Shown here piece after piece: positions 36,203-44,897 of a DNA stretch of 64,000 bases. Made by a program: the position numbers and the translations under genes. The stretch is from Bog-756 sp963704615 (GTDB lineage: Bacteria; Actinomycetota; Acidimicrobiia; Acidimicrobiales; RAAP-2), in assembly GCA_963704615.1 (NCBI GenBank), contig OY969923.1, positions 2,170,001 to 2,234,000 of the forward strand. Direction: 5' to 3'. Under the pieces are notes generated by a model that saw only the letters and a program-made list of their open reading frames with translations, had not been told where the DNA came from and searched no databases. The stretch's first letter is position 1; every line of letters begins with the position of its first letter.

Positions 36203-37018
36203 GTGGATGCCGGCGAGGACCGGAGCATCCTTCGGGTCGGCGAACGGGTGCTGCTGGTCGATGCCAAGGAACGCCGGTACCTGATCAGCCTGCGGGCCGG
36301 TGCCTCGTTCCACACTCACGTCGGGATCGTCGACCACGACAACCTGATCGGGGCACCCGAAGGTTCGACCGTCCTCGGCAGCACCGGTCGACGTTTCCTG
36401 GTGGTGAGGCCGACGTTGTCCGACGCAGTGCTCAAGATGCCGCGTGGGGCCCAGGTGATCTACCCCAAGGACCTCGGCGCCATCCTGATCGAGGCGGACA
36501 TCGCTCCCGGGGACCGGGTGCTCGAAGCGGGAGTCGGATCCGGCGCCCTGTCGATGGCGCTGCTGCGGGCGGGTGCCGACGTGGTCGGCTACGAGCTCCG
36601 AGACGACTTCGCCGACCGCGCCCGAACCAACGTGGCCTCGATGCTGGGCCCGGACGCCCGTTACCGGGTGGAGATCCGTGACGTCTACGAAGGCATCGAC
36701 GAATCGGGGCTCGACCGGATCCTCCTCGACCTGCCCGAGCCGTGGCGGGTGCTACCCGACGCGGCACGGGCCCTGCGTCCCGGCGGGATCCTGTGCGCCT
36801 ACCTTCCCTCCATCAACCAGACGTCCCAGTTGCGGGCGACACTCGAGCACCACGGGTTCGGGATGGCGTCAACCTTGGAGGTGCTGCATCGGACGTGGCA
36901 CGTCGAGGAGCGGTCGGTCAGGCCCGATCACCGCATGGTCGGCCACACCGGCTTTCTGAGCTCGGCCCGGTTGCTGCTTCCCTACGAGGACACCGGGAGC
37001 TCGGGCTCCGGCCGGTAG
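36203..37018 (+). CDS. trmI: tRNA (adenine-N1-)-methyltransferase, TrmI type
   Basis: A 271-residue SAM enzyme that makes m1A at position 58 of the tRNA T-loop. The N-terminal OB-like part includes RRYLISLRAGASFHTHVG, and the catalytic domain has VYPKDLG-type loop (QVIYPKDLGAILI), the SAM motif VLEAGVGSGALSMALLRAG and the signature DLPEPW. GTG 36203 is chosen by reading-frame position and spacing to the previous gene. In mycobacteria the same gene lies near the proteasome cluster, as it does here. Confidence 0.93.
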   Translation: MDAGEDRSILRVGERVLLVDAKERRYLISLRAGASFHTHVGIVDHDNLIGAPEGSTVLGSTGRRFLVVRPTLSDAVLKMPRGAQVIYPKDLGAILIEADIAPGDRVLEAGVGSGALSMALLRAGADVVGYELRDDFADRARTNVASMLGPDARYRVEIRDVYEGIDESGLDRILLDLPEPWRVLPDAARALRPGGILCAYLPSINQTSQLRATLEHHGFGMASTLEVLHRTWHVEERSVRPDHRMVGHTGFLSSARLLLPYEDTGSSGSGR

Positions 37019-37113
37019 GGCGCTCAGGTTACCCGCCGGCCCGTGGCCCCTCGCGGGGAAGGGGTGGCGACCGATCAGGCCGATCCGGTCGTCAGGTCGC
37101 ACAGGGCTCGGGG

Positions 37114-37350
37114 TCAGCTCTGTTCGATGAAGATGCATTCGCCGGGGCATTCCTCGGACGCCTCGACCACGGCGTCCTCGAGGTCGTCGGGAACGGCGGC
37201 CATGCCGGCGGATCCACCCGGCTCGCTCTTCACGTCCGGCCCCTCCTTGACGTAGGCCAACCCGTCGTCGAGCAGGGTGAACACAGCGGGCGCGATCTCC
37301 TCACAGAGGCCGTCCCCGGTGCAGAGATCCTGGTCGATCCAGACCTTCAT
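37114..37350 (-). CDS. Small 3Fe-4S-type ferredoxin
   Basis: A 78-residue ferredoxin. The cluster cysteines are in DLCTGDGLCEEIAP and near the C-terminus in EECPGECIFIE. This spacing suits a single 3Fe-4S (or 4Fe-4S) cluster as in actinobacterial P450-partner ferredoxins. A Gly/Ser-rich insertion (about residues 42-55) lies between the two cysteine regions. ATG 37350 has AGGAGT 10 nt upstream. No P450 gene is adjacent, so the redox partner is unknown. It diverges from arc. Confidence 0.87.
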   Translation of the reverse strand: MKVWIDQDLCTGDGLCEEIAPAVFTLLDDGLAYVKEGPDVKSEPGGSAGMAAVPDDLEDAVVEASEECPGECIFIEQS

Positions 37351-37621
37351 CAGTGAGTTCACTCCTACGTCGCGACCGATTCGTCAGGGCGTGCTCCACC
37401 GGCCGATGCTTGTCCCTGGTCGCACCCGATCGGAAGAGCTCAGGCAGGACTTCTTCCAATCATCGGACGTCGGTCCCGCTGCCTTTACCTCAATGCTATC
37501 CGCAACCATGGCCGCATTGGCTGACGGCCCGTCAGAAAAGGGGCCCGGGCCACCCGAATCCGGCCGCAAAGACGCGTGAACCAGGCAGGCGCCGGTGTAG
37601 GGTCGGCCACACGGGCTCAAA

Positions 37622-39418
37622 GTGAACGAGGTGATTCATACGGTTGATTTCGACGATGGCGCAGGGGCCAACGGGCGAGCTGATTCGGCGGAGGACGAGG
37701 ACCTCGAGACGCTGAGAATTCGGGCCCGGGCCGCCGAGGAGGAGATCATCGTCCTCCGGCGGCGGCTGCAGGAGAGCCCCCGTCGAGTCCAGACGCTCGA
37801 GGAGAAGCTGCTCGAGACCAAGGGACAGCTGGCCCAAGCCATCTCCCAGAACGAGAAGCTCACCTTCACGCTGCAGACGGCGAAGGAGCACGTGGCCAAC
37901 CTCCGCGAAGAGGTGGAGAAGCTGACCCAACCCCCGGCCGCCTACGGGACCTTCCTCGGTTCCAATCCGGACGGGACGGTCGACGTCTTTTCGGGTGGGC
38001 GCAAGATGCGGGTGTCCCTGCACCCGGACATCGAGCTCGAGCAATTGCAGCGGGGCAACGAGGTCGTGCTCAACGAGTCGCTCAACGTGATCCTGGCCCG
38101 GGAGGGTGAGGGCTCGGGCGAGGTGGTGGTGCTCAAGGAGGTTCTCGACGACGGACGGCGAGCTCTCGTCTACGGCCGGGCTGACGAGGAACGGGTCGCC
38201 GAACTCTCCGACGGGCTCCTCGAGGTCAAATTCCGCGCCGGTGACACCGTCCTCATGGAGTCGCGCACCGGCCTGCTGATCGAGAAGTTGGCCCGGCCCG
38301 AGGTCGAAGAGCTGGTCCTCGAAGAGGTGCCCGATGTGACCTACGCCGATGTCGGGGGGCTCGACGATCAGATCGAGGCGATCACCGACGCGGTCGAGCT
38401 TCCCTATCTGTACCGGGAGCTCTACACCCAGCACAAGCTGCCGGCCCCCAAGGGCATCCTTCTCTACGGGCCGCCGGGTTGCGGCAAGACGTTGATCGCC
38501 AAGGCGGTGGCCAACTCGCTGGCCAAAAAGGTTGCCGAGGTCACCGGCAACACCAACGCCCGCAGCTACTTCCTCAACATCAAGGGTCCCGAGTTGCTCA
38601 ACAAGTATGTCGGCGAGACGGAGCGCCAGATCAGGCTCGTCTTCCAGAGAGCCCGGGAGAAGTCGGAGGAGGGCGTTCCGGTGATCGTCTTCTTCGACGA
38701 GATGGACTCGTTGTTCCGCACCCGAGGAACCGGTATCAGCTCGGACATGGAGTCGACCATCGTGCCCCAACTGCTGGCCGAGATCGACGGGGTGGAGACG
38801 CTCAAGGACGTCATCGTGATCGGCGCCTCCAACCGCGAGGACCTCATCGATCCGGCCATCCTTCGTCCGGGCCGCCTCGACGTGAAGATCCGCATCGAAC
38901 GTCCCAACGAGGTCGCCGCCACCCAGATCTTTTCCCGCTACCTCTCGCCCGACCTCCCCCTCGATGCCGAAGAGGTCCGGACCCTGGGCGGGGGAGACCC
39001 GGCCAAGGCCACCCAGGCCATGATCGAGGTCACGGTGACCGAGATGTACCGGAAGGACGAGGAGAACCGCTTCCTCGAGGTGACCTACCAGGGTGGGGAC
39101 AAGGAGATCCTGTACTTCCGCGACTTCGCCTCGGGAGCGATGATCGAGAACATCGTCAGGCGGGCCAAGAAGCTGGCCATCAAGAGGGCCATCGCCGAGG
39201 ACACCCGCGGGATCCGTACCGATGACCTGCTCGAATCGATACGCCAGGAGTACAAGGAGAACGAGGATCTCCCCAATACGACCAACCCGGACGACTGGGC
39301 GAAGATCTCGGGCAAGAAGGGCGAGCGGATCGTCTACATCCGGACGCTCATCAGCAACGAGGAGGAGACCACCGGTGGCCGGTCCATCGAGCGGGTGGGT
39401 ACCGGTCAGTATCTCTGA
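37622..39418 (+). CDS. arc: Proteasome-associated AAA ATPase (ARC/Mpa)
   Basis: A 598-residue hexameric unfoldase that recruits Pup-tagged proteins and feeds them to the 20S core. An N-terminal coiled coil (about residues 25-100) binds Pup, tandem OB domains follow (about 105-225), then one AAA module with Walker A GPPGCGKT (about 283-290), Walker B VIVFFDEMDS and the arginine-finger region RPGRLD. The C-terminus ends QYL, the penultimate-Tyr motif that docks into and opens the proteasome gate. The start is GTG 37622. First gene of the cluster and 27 bp before dop. Confidence 0.97.
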   Translation: MNEVIHTVDFDDGAGANGRADSAEDEDLETLRIRARAAEEEIIVLRRRLQESPRRVQTLEEKLLETKGQLAQAISQNEKLTFTLQTAKEHVANLREEVEKLTQPPAAYGTFLGSNPDGTVDVFSGGRKMRVSLHPDIELEQLQRGNEVVLNESLNVILAREGEGSGEVVVLKEVLDDGRRALVYGRADEERVAELSDGLLEVKFRAGDTVLMESRTGLLIEKLARPEVEELVLEEVPDVTYADVGGLDDQIEAITDAVELPYLYRELYTQHKLPAPKGILLYGPPGCGKTLIAKAVANSLAKKVAEVTGNTNARSYFLNIKGPELLNKYVGETERQIRLVFQRAREKSEEGVPVIVFFDEMDSLFRTRGTGISSDMESTIVPQLLAEIDGVETLKDVIVIGASNREDLIDPAILRPGRLDVKIRIERPNEVAATQIFSRYLSPDLPLDAEEVRTLGGGDPAKATQAMIEVTVTEMYRKDEENRFLEVTYQGGDKEILYFRDFASGAMIENIVRRAKKLAIKRAIAEDTRGIRTDDLLESIRQEYKENEDLPNTTNPDDWAKISGKKGERIVYIRTLISNEEETTGGRSIERVGTGQYL

Positions 39419-39444
39419 CGACAGGCCGGGATAGGGTCGGCTTC

Positions 39445-40938
39445 GTGGCCATTCCCAAGGTCTGTGGAATCGAGACCGAGTACGGCATCCAGGTGGTGCA
39501 CGGCGATCCTAATCCGATTGCCGCATCCTCGGTGCTGATCAATGCCTACGCGCACGATGTCGCCCGTCAGCAGACCGGGTGGGACTTCGAGGACGAGGCC
39601 CCCGGCAACGACGCCCGCGGCTTCGCCCGCGAGGACTCGATGCCACCCCAGGTCGAGACCCACCTGGTCAACACCGTCCTCACCAACGGGGCGCGCTTCT
39701 ATGTCGACCACGCCCATCCCGAATACTCCACTCCGGAATGCCGTGACGCTCTGGAATGCCTGCGGTTCGACCGGGCCGGTGAGCTCATCCTCACCCGGGC
39801 CATGGAAGCCGCCGACCAGGTTGCCCACGACGGTTCGCGGGTGGTCATCTACAAGAACAACTCGGACGGGAAGGGGAACTCCTACGGGACCCATGAGAAC
39901 TACCTCATGGACCGGGCCGCACCCTTCACCCGCATCGTCACCGGTGTCACCCCCCATTTCGTGACACGCCAGATCTTCGCCGGCGCCGGCAAGGTCGGAT
40001 CGGAGACGGCTACCCACGACGGCAAGAAGATCGACTTCCAGCTGTCCCAAAGAGCCGAGTTCTTCGAGGAGCAGGTCGGTCTCGAGACGACCCTGAAGCG
40101 TCCCATCGTCAACACCCGTGACGAGCCCCACGCCGACCCGCACCGCTACCGGAGACTCCACGTCATCATCGGTGACGCCAATCTGGCCGAGGTGGCCAGC
40201 TTCTTGAAAGTGGGCACCACGGCGCTGGTCCTGGCCATGATCGAAGACGACGTCTCGGGGAGCCGGAGCCTGGTTCTGGCCGATCCGGTCGCTTCCATGC
40301 ACGAGGTGGCCCTGGACCGGACGTTCACCGTGCCGCTCCGGATGGCCGACGGGTCCACGGCCACCGCTCTGGCCATCCAGTGGGAGCTCTTCGCCCTGGC
40401 CCGCAAGTACGCCGACGACCAAGGACTCGAGTGCCTCGGGGCCGAGAGCATCGGCGAGGAGATCCTGCGACGGTGGGAGTCGGTTCTCCACGGGCTCGAG
40501 ACTGACCCGATGTCCCTCGCCCGCCAACTCGATTGGGTGGCCAAGCTGTCCTTGATCGAGGCGTACCGGGAGCGCCACGGGTGCGACTGGGACGACCATC
40601 GGTTGGCTGCGTTGGACCTTCAGTACCACGATCTGCGACCGTCGCGCTCCCTTTTCGCCCGGCTCGACACCGAAAAGCTGCTCGACGACGCGTCGGTGGC
40701 CGCCGCGGTCACCGAGCCGCCGAGGGATACCCGCGCCTGGTTCCGAGGCCAGTGCCTCAAGAAATGGCCGGCCGAGGTCGTGACTGCCAACTGGGATTCT
40801 CTGGTGTTCGACCTGGGTACTGACCCCCTGCGGCGGGTCCCTATGATGGATCCACTGAAGGGAACGGCCGAACATGTCGAGGAGTTGTTAGAGACCTGTG
40901 CGAGTCCGTCCGAGCTGTTGGACCGACTCAGCAGCTAG
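39445..40938 (+). CDS. dop: Depupylase/deamidase Dop
   Basis: A 497-residue carboxylate-amine ligase-fold enzyme. The ATP/Mg site begins IETEYGIQV; the Dop-specific loop GNDARGFAREDSM distinguishes it from PafA, and NTRDEPHAD and QYHDLRPSRSLF are conserved in both. Dop removes Pup from substrates and, where needed, deamidates the Pup C-terminus. Because the Pup here already ends in Glu, deamidation should not be needed and depupylation would be its main job. GTG 39445 matches the family N-terminus. Confidence 0.97.
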   Translation: MAIPKVCGIETEYGIQVVHGDPNPIAASSVLINAYAHDVARQQTGWDFEDEAPGNDARGFAREDSMPPQVETHLVNTVLTNGARFYVDHAHPEYSTPECRDALECLRFDRAGELILTRAMEAADQVAHDGSRVVIYKNNSDGKGNSYGTHENYLMDRAAPFTRIVTGVTPHFVTRQIFAGAGKVGSETATHDGKKIDFQLSQRAEFFEEQVGLETTLKRPIVNTRDEPHADPHRYRRLHVIIGDANLAEVASFLKVGTTALVLAMIEDDVSGSRSLVLADPVASMHEVALDRTFTVPLRMADGSTATALAIQWELFALARKYADDQGLECLGAESIGEEILRRWESVLHGLETDPMSLARQLDWVAKLSLIEAYRERHGCDWDDHRLAALDLQYHDLRPSRSLFARLDTEKLLDDASVAAAVTEPPRDTRAWFRGQCLKKWPAEVVTANWDSLVFDLGTDPLRRVPMMDPLKGTAEHVEELLETCASPSELLDRLSS

Positions 40939-40950
40939 CGAAAGTAGGGG

Positions 40951-40971
40951 ATGGCTGAACGACATGGCTGA
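40951..40971 (+). other. Short overlapping frame created by a duplicated pup start
   Basis: The 12-bp sequence ATGGCTGAACGA occurs at 40951 and again, offset by 13 bp, at the pup start (40964). The first copy reads Met-Ala-Glu-Arg-His-Gly and stops at 40969-40971, just inside pup and out of frame. GTAGGGG lies directly before the first ATG. It may be a relic of a small duplication or a leader that couples ribosomes to the pup start. Confidence 0.45.
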
Positions 40972-41161
40972 ACGAGAGCAGAAAAAGAAGACCACCACCA
41001 CCGACCGGGTCGAAGAGGTCGTCGAGGAGGTTCCTGCGTCCTCAGCCTCGGGCGAGAAGTTGAAGGCGGAGCTTGACGACCTGCTCGACGAGATCGACGA
41101 GGTGCTCGAGGACAACGCCGAGGAGTTCGTGCGCAATTACGTGCAAAAGGGTGGCGAGTAG
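40964..41161 (+). CDS. pup: Prokaryotic ubiquitin-like protein Pup
   Basis: A 65-residue disordered modifier that PafA attaches to substrate lysines. The central helix region (KLKAELDDLLDEIDEVLED) binds the ARC coiled coil. The C-terminus is VQKGGE: the terminal residue is Glu rather than the Gln of mycobacteria, so it is ready for activation by PafA without deamidation. The start is ATG 40964; an out-of-frame copy of the same start lies 13 bp upstream. prcB starts 5 bp after the stop. Confidence 0.96.
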   Translation: MAEREQKKKTTTTDRVEEVVEEVPASSASGEKLKAELDDLLDEIDEVLEDNAEEFVRNYVQKGGE

Positions 41162-41166
41162 CCCCT

Positions 41167-42012
41167 GTGTCCCTGCCGCTCTTTTCGACCACCGACGATC
41201 CGGGGCCCGATTTCAGAGGATTGATCCGCCGACTGCAGCTGCCGGTCCGACCGTTGGCGCCCGGCGGAGACCCTGGTTCCCCGGCGCTCGGCGGCGGCGT
41301 GGACCGGATGGGCTCCGCCGGACCGGACTTGCGTCACGGCACCACGGTGGTAGCACTGCGATCGGCTGACGGCGTGGTCATGGCCGGTGACCGGCGGGCC
41401 ACCGAGGGCCATGTCATCGCCCACCGCTCCATGGAGAAGGTGTTTCCCGCCGATCGCTACTCCGCGGTGGCCATCGCCGGGGCGGCCGGCCCCGCGGTGG
41501 AGATGGTCAGGCTCTTCCAGACCCAGCTCGAGCACTACGAGAAGGTCGAGGGGGTCGTCCTCAGCCTCGAGGGCAAGGCCAACCAGCTGGGCCAGATGGT
41601 CCGTGACCACCTCCCCATGGCCATGCAGGGCCTGGTGGTCGTCCCCTTGTTCGCCGGCTTCGACCTGGCCCGGCAGACCGGGCGCATCTTCAACTACGAC
41701 GTGACCGGCGGGCACTACGAGGAGACCGAGCACAGCGCCACCGGCTCGGGGGGCCGTGACGCCCGCACCACCATCAAGCTCGGTTACCGGGTGGGCATGG
41801 CCCGCGACGATGCCGTGGAGCTGGCCATCGAGGCCCTGTACGAGGCGGCAGACGAGGACTCGGCCACCGGCGGGCCCGATCTGATCCGGGGTATCTACCC
41901 GTTGGTGGCCACGGTGACCGCGGCCGGCTTCGAGGGCGTGCCCGAAGACGAGGTCGCCGAACGCTTCGCGGCATTGATCGAACGACGCCGGAGCGAGGGT
42001 CGACAGCCATGA
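41167..42012 (+). CDS. prcB: 20S proteasome beta subunit
   Basis: A 281-residue precursor. A propeptide of about 58 residues ends in RHG and cleavage exposes the catalytic Thr59 (TTVVALRSADGVVMAGDRRATEG), the nucleophile of the core protease. The fold motifs AVAIAGAAGPAVEMVRL and the C-terminal region are typical. The GTG start at 41167 follows pup by 5 bp, and the stop overlaps prcA by 4 bp, giving coupled synthesis of the beta and alpha rings. Confidence 0.97.
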   Translation: MSLPLFSTTDDPGPDFRGLIRRLQLPVRPLAPGGDPGSPALGGGVDRMGSAGPDLRHGTTVVALRSADGVVMAGDRRATEGHVIAHRSMEKVFPADRYSAVAIAGAAGPAVEMVRLFQTQLEHYEKVEGVVLSLEGKANQLGQMVRDHLPMAMQGLVVVPLFAGFDLARQTGRIFNYDVTGGHYEETEHSATGSGGRDARTTIKLGYRVGMARDDAVELAIEALYEAADEDSATGGPDLIRGIYPLVATVTAAGFEGVPEDEVAERFAALIERRRSEGRQP

Positions 42013-42686
42013 CCATGCCCTATTACGTCGCCCCGGAACAGGTGATGAAGGACAGGGCCGAATACGCCCAAAAGGGGATCGCCCGAGGCCGGTCGCTTAT
42101 CGCCACCACCTACGACCTGGGCATCGCCATCGTGGCCGACAATCCGTCGCGTTCGCTCCACAAGATCAGCGAGATCTACGACCGGATCGCCTTCGCCGGA
42201 GTCGGGAAGTACAACGAATTCGACCAACTGCGGGTGTCGGGCATCCGTCATGCCGACACCAAGGGGTACGCCTACAGCCGTGAGGACGTCGACGCCCGTT
42301 CGTTGGCCAATCTCTACGCCCAGTACCTGGGGCAGGTCTTCACCCACGAGATGAAGCCACTGGAGGTGGAGATCCTGGTGGCCGAGCTCCGCACCGGAAC
42401 CCGACCTCCGCAGCTGTACCACATCGCCTACGAAGGGACCATCACCGACGAGGATCGCTATGCCGTGCTCGGGGGTGAGACCGAGGCCATCGCCCAGCGG
42501 CTCGAGGAAGAGTGGACCGAGGACTGGGATCTGGCCACGGCGCTGCAGGCCGCTGTCTCTGCCCTGGCCGGAGTCGACCGCACCCTGGTGGGGGGGGACC
42601 TCGAAGTGGCCGTGCTGTCCGACGCCAACGGGCGGCGCGCCTTCCGGAGGCTGCTGGACGACGAATTGGACAGCCTGCTGGCCTGA
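42009..42686 (+). CDS. prcA: 20S proteasome alpha subunit
   Basis: A 225-residue alpha-ring subunit: PYYVAPEQVMKDRAEYAQKGIARGRSL is the gating N-terminus and H0 helix characteristic of actinobacterial PrcA. It lacks a catalytic Thr. It forms the outer rings that receive the ARC C-terminal QYL motif. The start overlaps the prcB stop as ATGA. pafA starts 72 bp downstream. Confidence 0.97.
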   Translation: MTMPYYVAPEQVMKDRAEYAQKGIARGRSLIATTYDLGIAIVADNPSRSLHKISEIYDRIAFAGVGKYNEFDQLRVSGIRHADTKGYAYSREDVDARSLANLYAQYLGQVFTHEMKPLEVEILVAELRTGTRPPQLYHIAYEGTITDEDRYAVLGGETEAIAQRLEEEWTEDWDLATALQAAVSALAGVDRTLVGGDLEVAVLSDANGRRAFRRLLDDELDSLLA

Positions 42687-42758
42687 GGTTTCCCGGGACG
42701 GGACGCATCACCGGGCGGGTACTCGGGACGAGGCCCTTCCCACGGTACCGTGGGAGTA

Positions 42759-44117
42759 ATGGACAAGCGGATCTACGGCTTGGAGAACGAGTACGGGGTC
42801 ACCTGTACGCTGCGCGGGCAGAGGCGATTGAGCCCGGACGAGGTGGCGCGGTACCTGTTCCGCCGGGTGGTCAGCTGGGGACGGTCTTCCAACGTCTTTC
42901 TGGAGAACGGTGCTCGCCTCTACCTCGATGTCGGTAGCCATCCCGAGTACGCCACTCCCGAGTGCGATGACATCGCCGAACTGGTCGTCCATGACAAAGC
43001 GGGCGAGTGGATCCTGTCCTCGTTGGTGGAAGGGGCCGAGGCCCGTTTGCGGGAGGAGGGGATCCGCGGCGACATCTACCTGTTCAAGAACAACACCGAC
43101 TCGGCCGGCAACTCCTACGGATGCCACGAGAATTACCTCACCAGCCGACGCGACGACTTCGCCCACTACACCGAGGTTCTGATCCCCTTCCTGGTCAGCC
43201 GGCAGGCCTACGCCGGCGCCGGAAAGGTCCTGCAGACGGCGCGCGGCGCGGTCTACTGCCTCAGCCAGAGGGCCGAGCACATCTGGGAGGGCGTCTCCTC
43301 GGCCACCACCCGGAGCCGGCCCATCATCAACACCCGCGACGAGCCGCACGCCGATGCAGAAAAATACCGCCGCCTGCACGTCATCGTGGGTGATTCCAAC
43401 ATGAGCGAGTACGCATCCTTTCTCAAGGTCGGTGCCACCAGCATCGTGCTGCGGATGCTCGAGGACCCCTCGACGGTGATGCGGGATCTCACCTTGGAGA
43501 ATCCCATCCGGGCCATCCGCGAGATAAGCCACGACATCACCTGCCGGCGACCGGTCCGCCTGGCCAACGGGCGGGAGATGAACGCGCTCGACATCCAGGG
43601 CGAGTACCTGCAACGAGCTATCCGCTACCGCGACCGGCAGGGCCTTTCTCCCCAAGAGGACCGGGCTCTCGACATGTGGGAGCACTGTTTGAAGGGCCTC
43701 GAAGCCGACCCCCTCTCCCTGCACCGGGAATGCGACTGGGTGGCCAAGTACCGACTCATCGACCGGTACCGCGACCGGCACCGGCTCTCCCTGCACAGCC
43801 CGGCCGTCTCGCTCCTCGATCTCCAGTACCACGATGTCGATCGCACCCGGGGCCTGTACTACCGCCTCCAGCGGCACGATCAGCTGGACAGGATTTGTGA
43901 CGATGCCGACATCGCCACGGCGATGTCCGTACCGCCCCAGACAACGCGGGCCCGCCTGCGGGGCGAGTTCGTGAAGAAGGCCAAGGAACGCCGCCGTGAC
44001 TTCACCGTGGACTGGGTGCACCTCAAGCTCAACGATCAGGCCCAGCGCACCGTGCTCCTCAAGGACCCGTTCAAATCAAAAGATGAGCGGGTGGAGAAGC
44101 TCATCGCCGGGCTGTAG
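42759..44117 (+). CDS. pafA: Pup ligase PafA
   Basis: A 452-residue paralogue of Dop lacking the Dop-specific loop. It uses ATP to phosphorylate the Pup C-terminal Glu and join it to substrate lysines. Motifs are RIYGLENEYGVTC, NTRDEPHADAEKYRRLH, LDLQYHDVDRTRGLYY and KDPFKS. ATG 42759 opens the conserved N-terminus; a GTG 3 codons earlier is possible. As the last gene of the cluster it completes tagging, untagging, unfolding and proteolysis in one locus. Confidence 0.97.
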   Translation: MDKRIYGLENEYGVTCTLRGQRRLSPDEVARYLFRRVVSWGRSSNVFLENGARLYLDVGSHPEYATPECDDIAELVVHDKAGEWILSSLVEGAEARLREEGIRGDIYLFKNNTDSAGNSYGCHENYLTSRRDDFAHYTEVLIPFLVSRQAYAGAGKVLQTARGAVYCLSQRAEHIWEGVSSATTRSRPIINTRDEPHADAEKYRRLHVIVGDSNMSEYASFLKVGATSIVLRMLEDPSTVMRDLTLENPIRAIREISHDITCRRPVRLANGREMNALDIQGEYLQRAIRYRDRQGLSPQEDRALDMWEHCLKGLEADPLSLHRECDWVAKYRLIDRYRDRHRLSLHSPAVSLLDLQYHDVDRTRGLYYRLQRHDQLDRICDDADIATAMSVPPQTTRARLRGEFVKKAKERRRDFTVDWVHLKLNDQAQRTVLLKDPFKSKDERVEKLIAGL

Positions 44118-44188
44118 CGGTCCTCGACGGCGCCGAATACCCACCTCGACCCGAATGACCGGCCGTGGTGGGGTAGCGTCCCCTGATT

Positions 44189-44842
44189 GTGGTCAGCCAA
44201 CCCCCGACTGACGCCTACTCGACGCTGGAGCCCGAATCGCCCGTGGCCGACGGCGGCGGCCCGGCAAACCCCGTCCCGAGCAAGGGGCGGAGCTATCGGG
44301 GCCTGCTCGAGTGGGCGTTCATCCTGGCCGCCGTGGTTCTGTGCACGGTGTTGCTGCGCACCTTCGTGGTCCAGTCGTTCTCCATACCCTCTCTCTCGAT
44401 GTATCCGACCCTCCAGGTCGGCGATCGCATCATCGTGAACAAGCTGAGCTACGACCTGCACTCTGTGCACCGGGGCGACATCGTGGTGTTCGCCCGACCA
44501 CCCCTCGAGGACCAGGAATACACCGATCTGGTCAAGCGGGTGATCGGGCTGCCCGGTGAGACCATCTCGTCGAAGAATTGCGACGTCTACATCAACGGGA
44601 AGAAGCTGGCCGAACCCTGGTTGCCCCCGGACGCCGGCTGCACCACGGCCCTGCCCGGTGATCCCCACGAACAGTTCAATCTGCCCGGACCGGTCAAGAT
44701 CCCTCCCGGCCACTACTACGTGATGGGCGACAATCGCACCGACTCCGAGGACAGCCGGTTTTTCGGGCCCATATCCGGTTCACTGATCGTCGGCCGAGCC
44801 GTGGCTGTGGTGTGGCCCGTGGATCACATCAAGGGGCTCTGA
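44189..44842 (+). CDS. lepB: Signal peptidase I (first of two)
   Basis: A 217-residue membrane protease with one N-terminal helix (WAFILAAVVLCTVLLRTFVV). The catalytic Ser lies in SIPSLSMYPTL, where the usual SGSM is SLSM, and the catalytic Lys in DLVKRVIGLPGE; the conserved MGDNRTDSEDSR follows. It removes signal peptides from Sec and Tat substrates. GTG 44189 is the start. It lies 72 bp after pafA and 55 bp before a paralogue, next to the tat genes. Confidence 0.93.
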   Translation: MVSQPPTDAYSTLEPESPVADGGGPANPVPSKGRSYRGLLEWAFILAAVVLCTVLLRTFVVQSFSIPSLSMYPTLQVGDRIIVNKLSYDLHSVHRGDIVVFARPPLEDQEYTDLVKRVIGLPGETISSKNCDVYINGKKLAEPWLPPDAGCTTALPGDPHEQFNLPGPVKIPPGHYYVMGDNRTDSEDSRFFGPISGSLIVGRAVAVVWPVDHIKGL

Positions 44843-44897
44843 CCGGTCCACCGGCCGAGGCCGGCCACCGACGACGGTGCGGTAGCCTCGCTCTCTG

